A DNA stretch of 5,725 bases from positions 1 through 5,725 of the forward strand of contig QHTS01000199.1 of NCBI GenBank assembly GCA_003220905.1. Direction: 5' to 3'. Below are positions 5,702-5,725 of the stretch, one piece after another (the first letter of the stretch is position 1; every line of letters starts with the position of its first letter). This DNA is from Gemmatimonadota bacterium (GTDB taxonomy: Bacteria; Gemmatimonadota; Gemmatimonadetes; Gemmatimonadales; GWC2-71-9). The translations under genes and the position numbers were made by a program. The notes beneath the pieces are model-generated. The model saw only the letters and a program-made list of their open reading frames with translations. It was not told the origin of the DNA and did not search any database.

Positions 5702-5725
5702 GTGATGCGGCGGTCCGCGTACACG
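5698..5725 (-). CDS. Possible C-terminal end of a gene upstream of ftsK
   Basis: On the minus strand, the frame ending at TGA 5700-5698 overlaps the ftsK ATG (5701-5699) as ATGA, the common layout of translationally coupled genes. Eight sense codons (VYADRRIT) are visible before the window ends. The ftsK start has no clear ribosome binding site of its own, which would fit coupling. The product cannot be identified from eight residues, and chance is a real alternative. Confidence 0.3.

Overview
The window is GC-rich DNA of bacterial chromosome type with dense, housekeeping-dominated coding and almost no intergenic space. RecA, RecX, a YraN/UPF0102 protein and an FtsK/SpoIIIE translocase are all bacterial families. 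The wording of RecA and FtsK and the base composition would suit a Gemmatimonadota-like or other high-GC environmental lineage, but that placement is a weak impression and not a demonstrated one. No phage, plasmid, transposon, CRISPR or RNA gene was recognised.

Layout from left to right. Bases 1-1819 are a minus-strand DNA-repair block transcribed in the order yraN, recA, recX; recX runs off the left edge. An 83-base divergent intergenic region (1820-1902) follows. Bases 1903-3515 are a plus-strand pair: a stand-alone formyltransferase with an intact Asn-His-Asp catalytic set, and a NodB-family polysaccharide deacetylase whose GTG start overlaps the formyltransferase stop. Bases 3516-5701 are a minus-strand ftsK, convergent with the pair with no bases between the two stop codons. 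The ftsK reading frame is broken by one missing base at about 5411-5412. The last 28 bases may hold the tail of a gene upstream of ftsK with an ATGA overlap.

How the genes fit together. RecA, its modulator RecX and the nuclease-fold protein YraN form a plausible recombination and repair unit. FtsK handles chromosome translocation at division. The formyltransferase/deacetylase pair is the accessory part. It resembles the ArnA-formyltransferase plus ArnD chemistry, in which an amino sugar is formylated and later deformylated by a NodB-fold enzyme. It could alternatively deacetylate an amino sugar and then formylate it. Its substrate cannot be read from this window.

The least ordinary signals are not genes. 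There is a ten-unit, 7-base tandem repeat inside the ftsK linker, with three further units in the opposite orientation nearby. There is a G-quadruplex-type tract covering the ribosome binding site at the formyltransferase/deacetylase junction, a second such tract in the ftsK linker before the gamma domain, and the ftsK frameshift itself. I did not find convincing evidence of a wholly new system.
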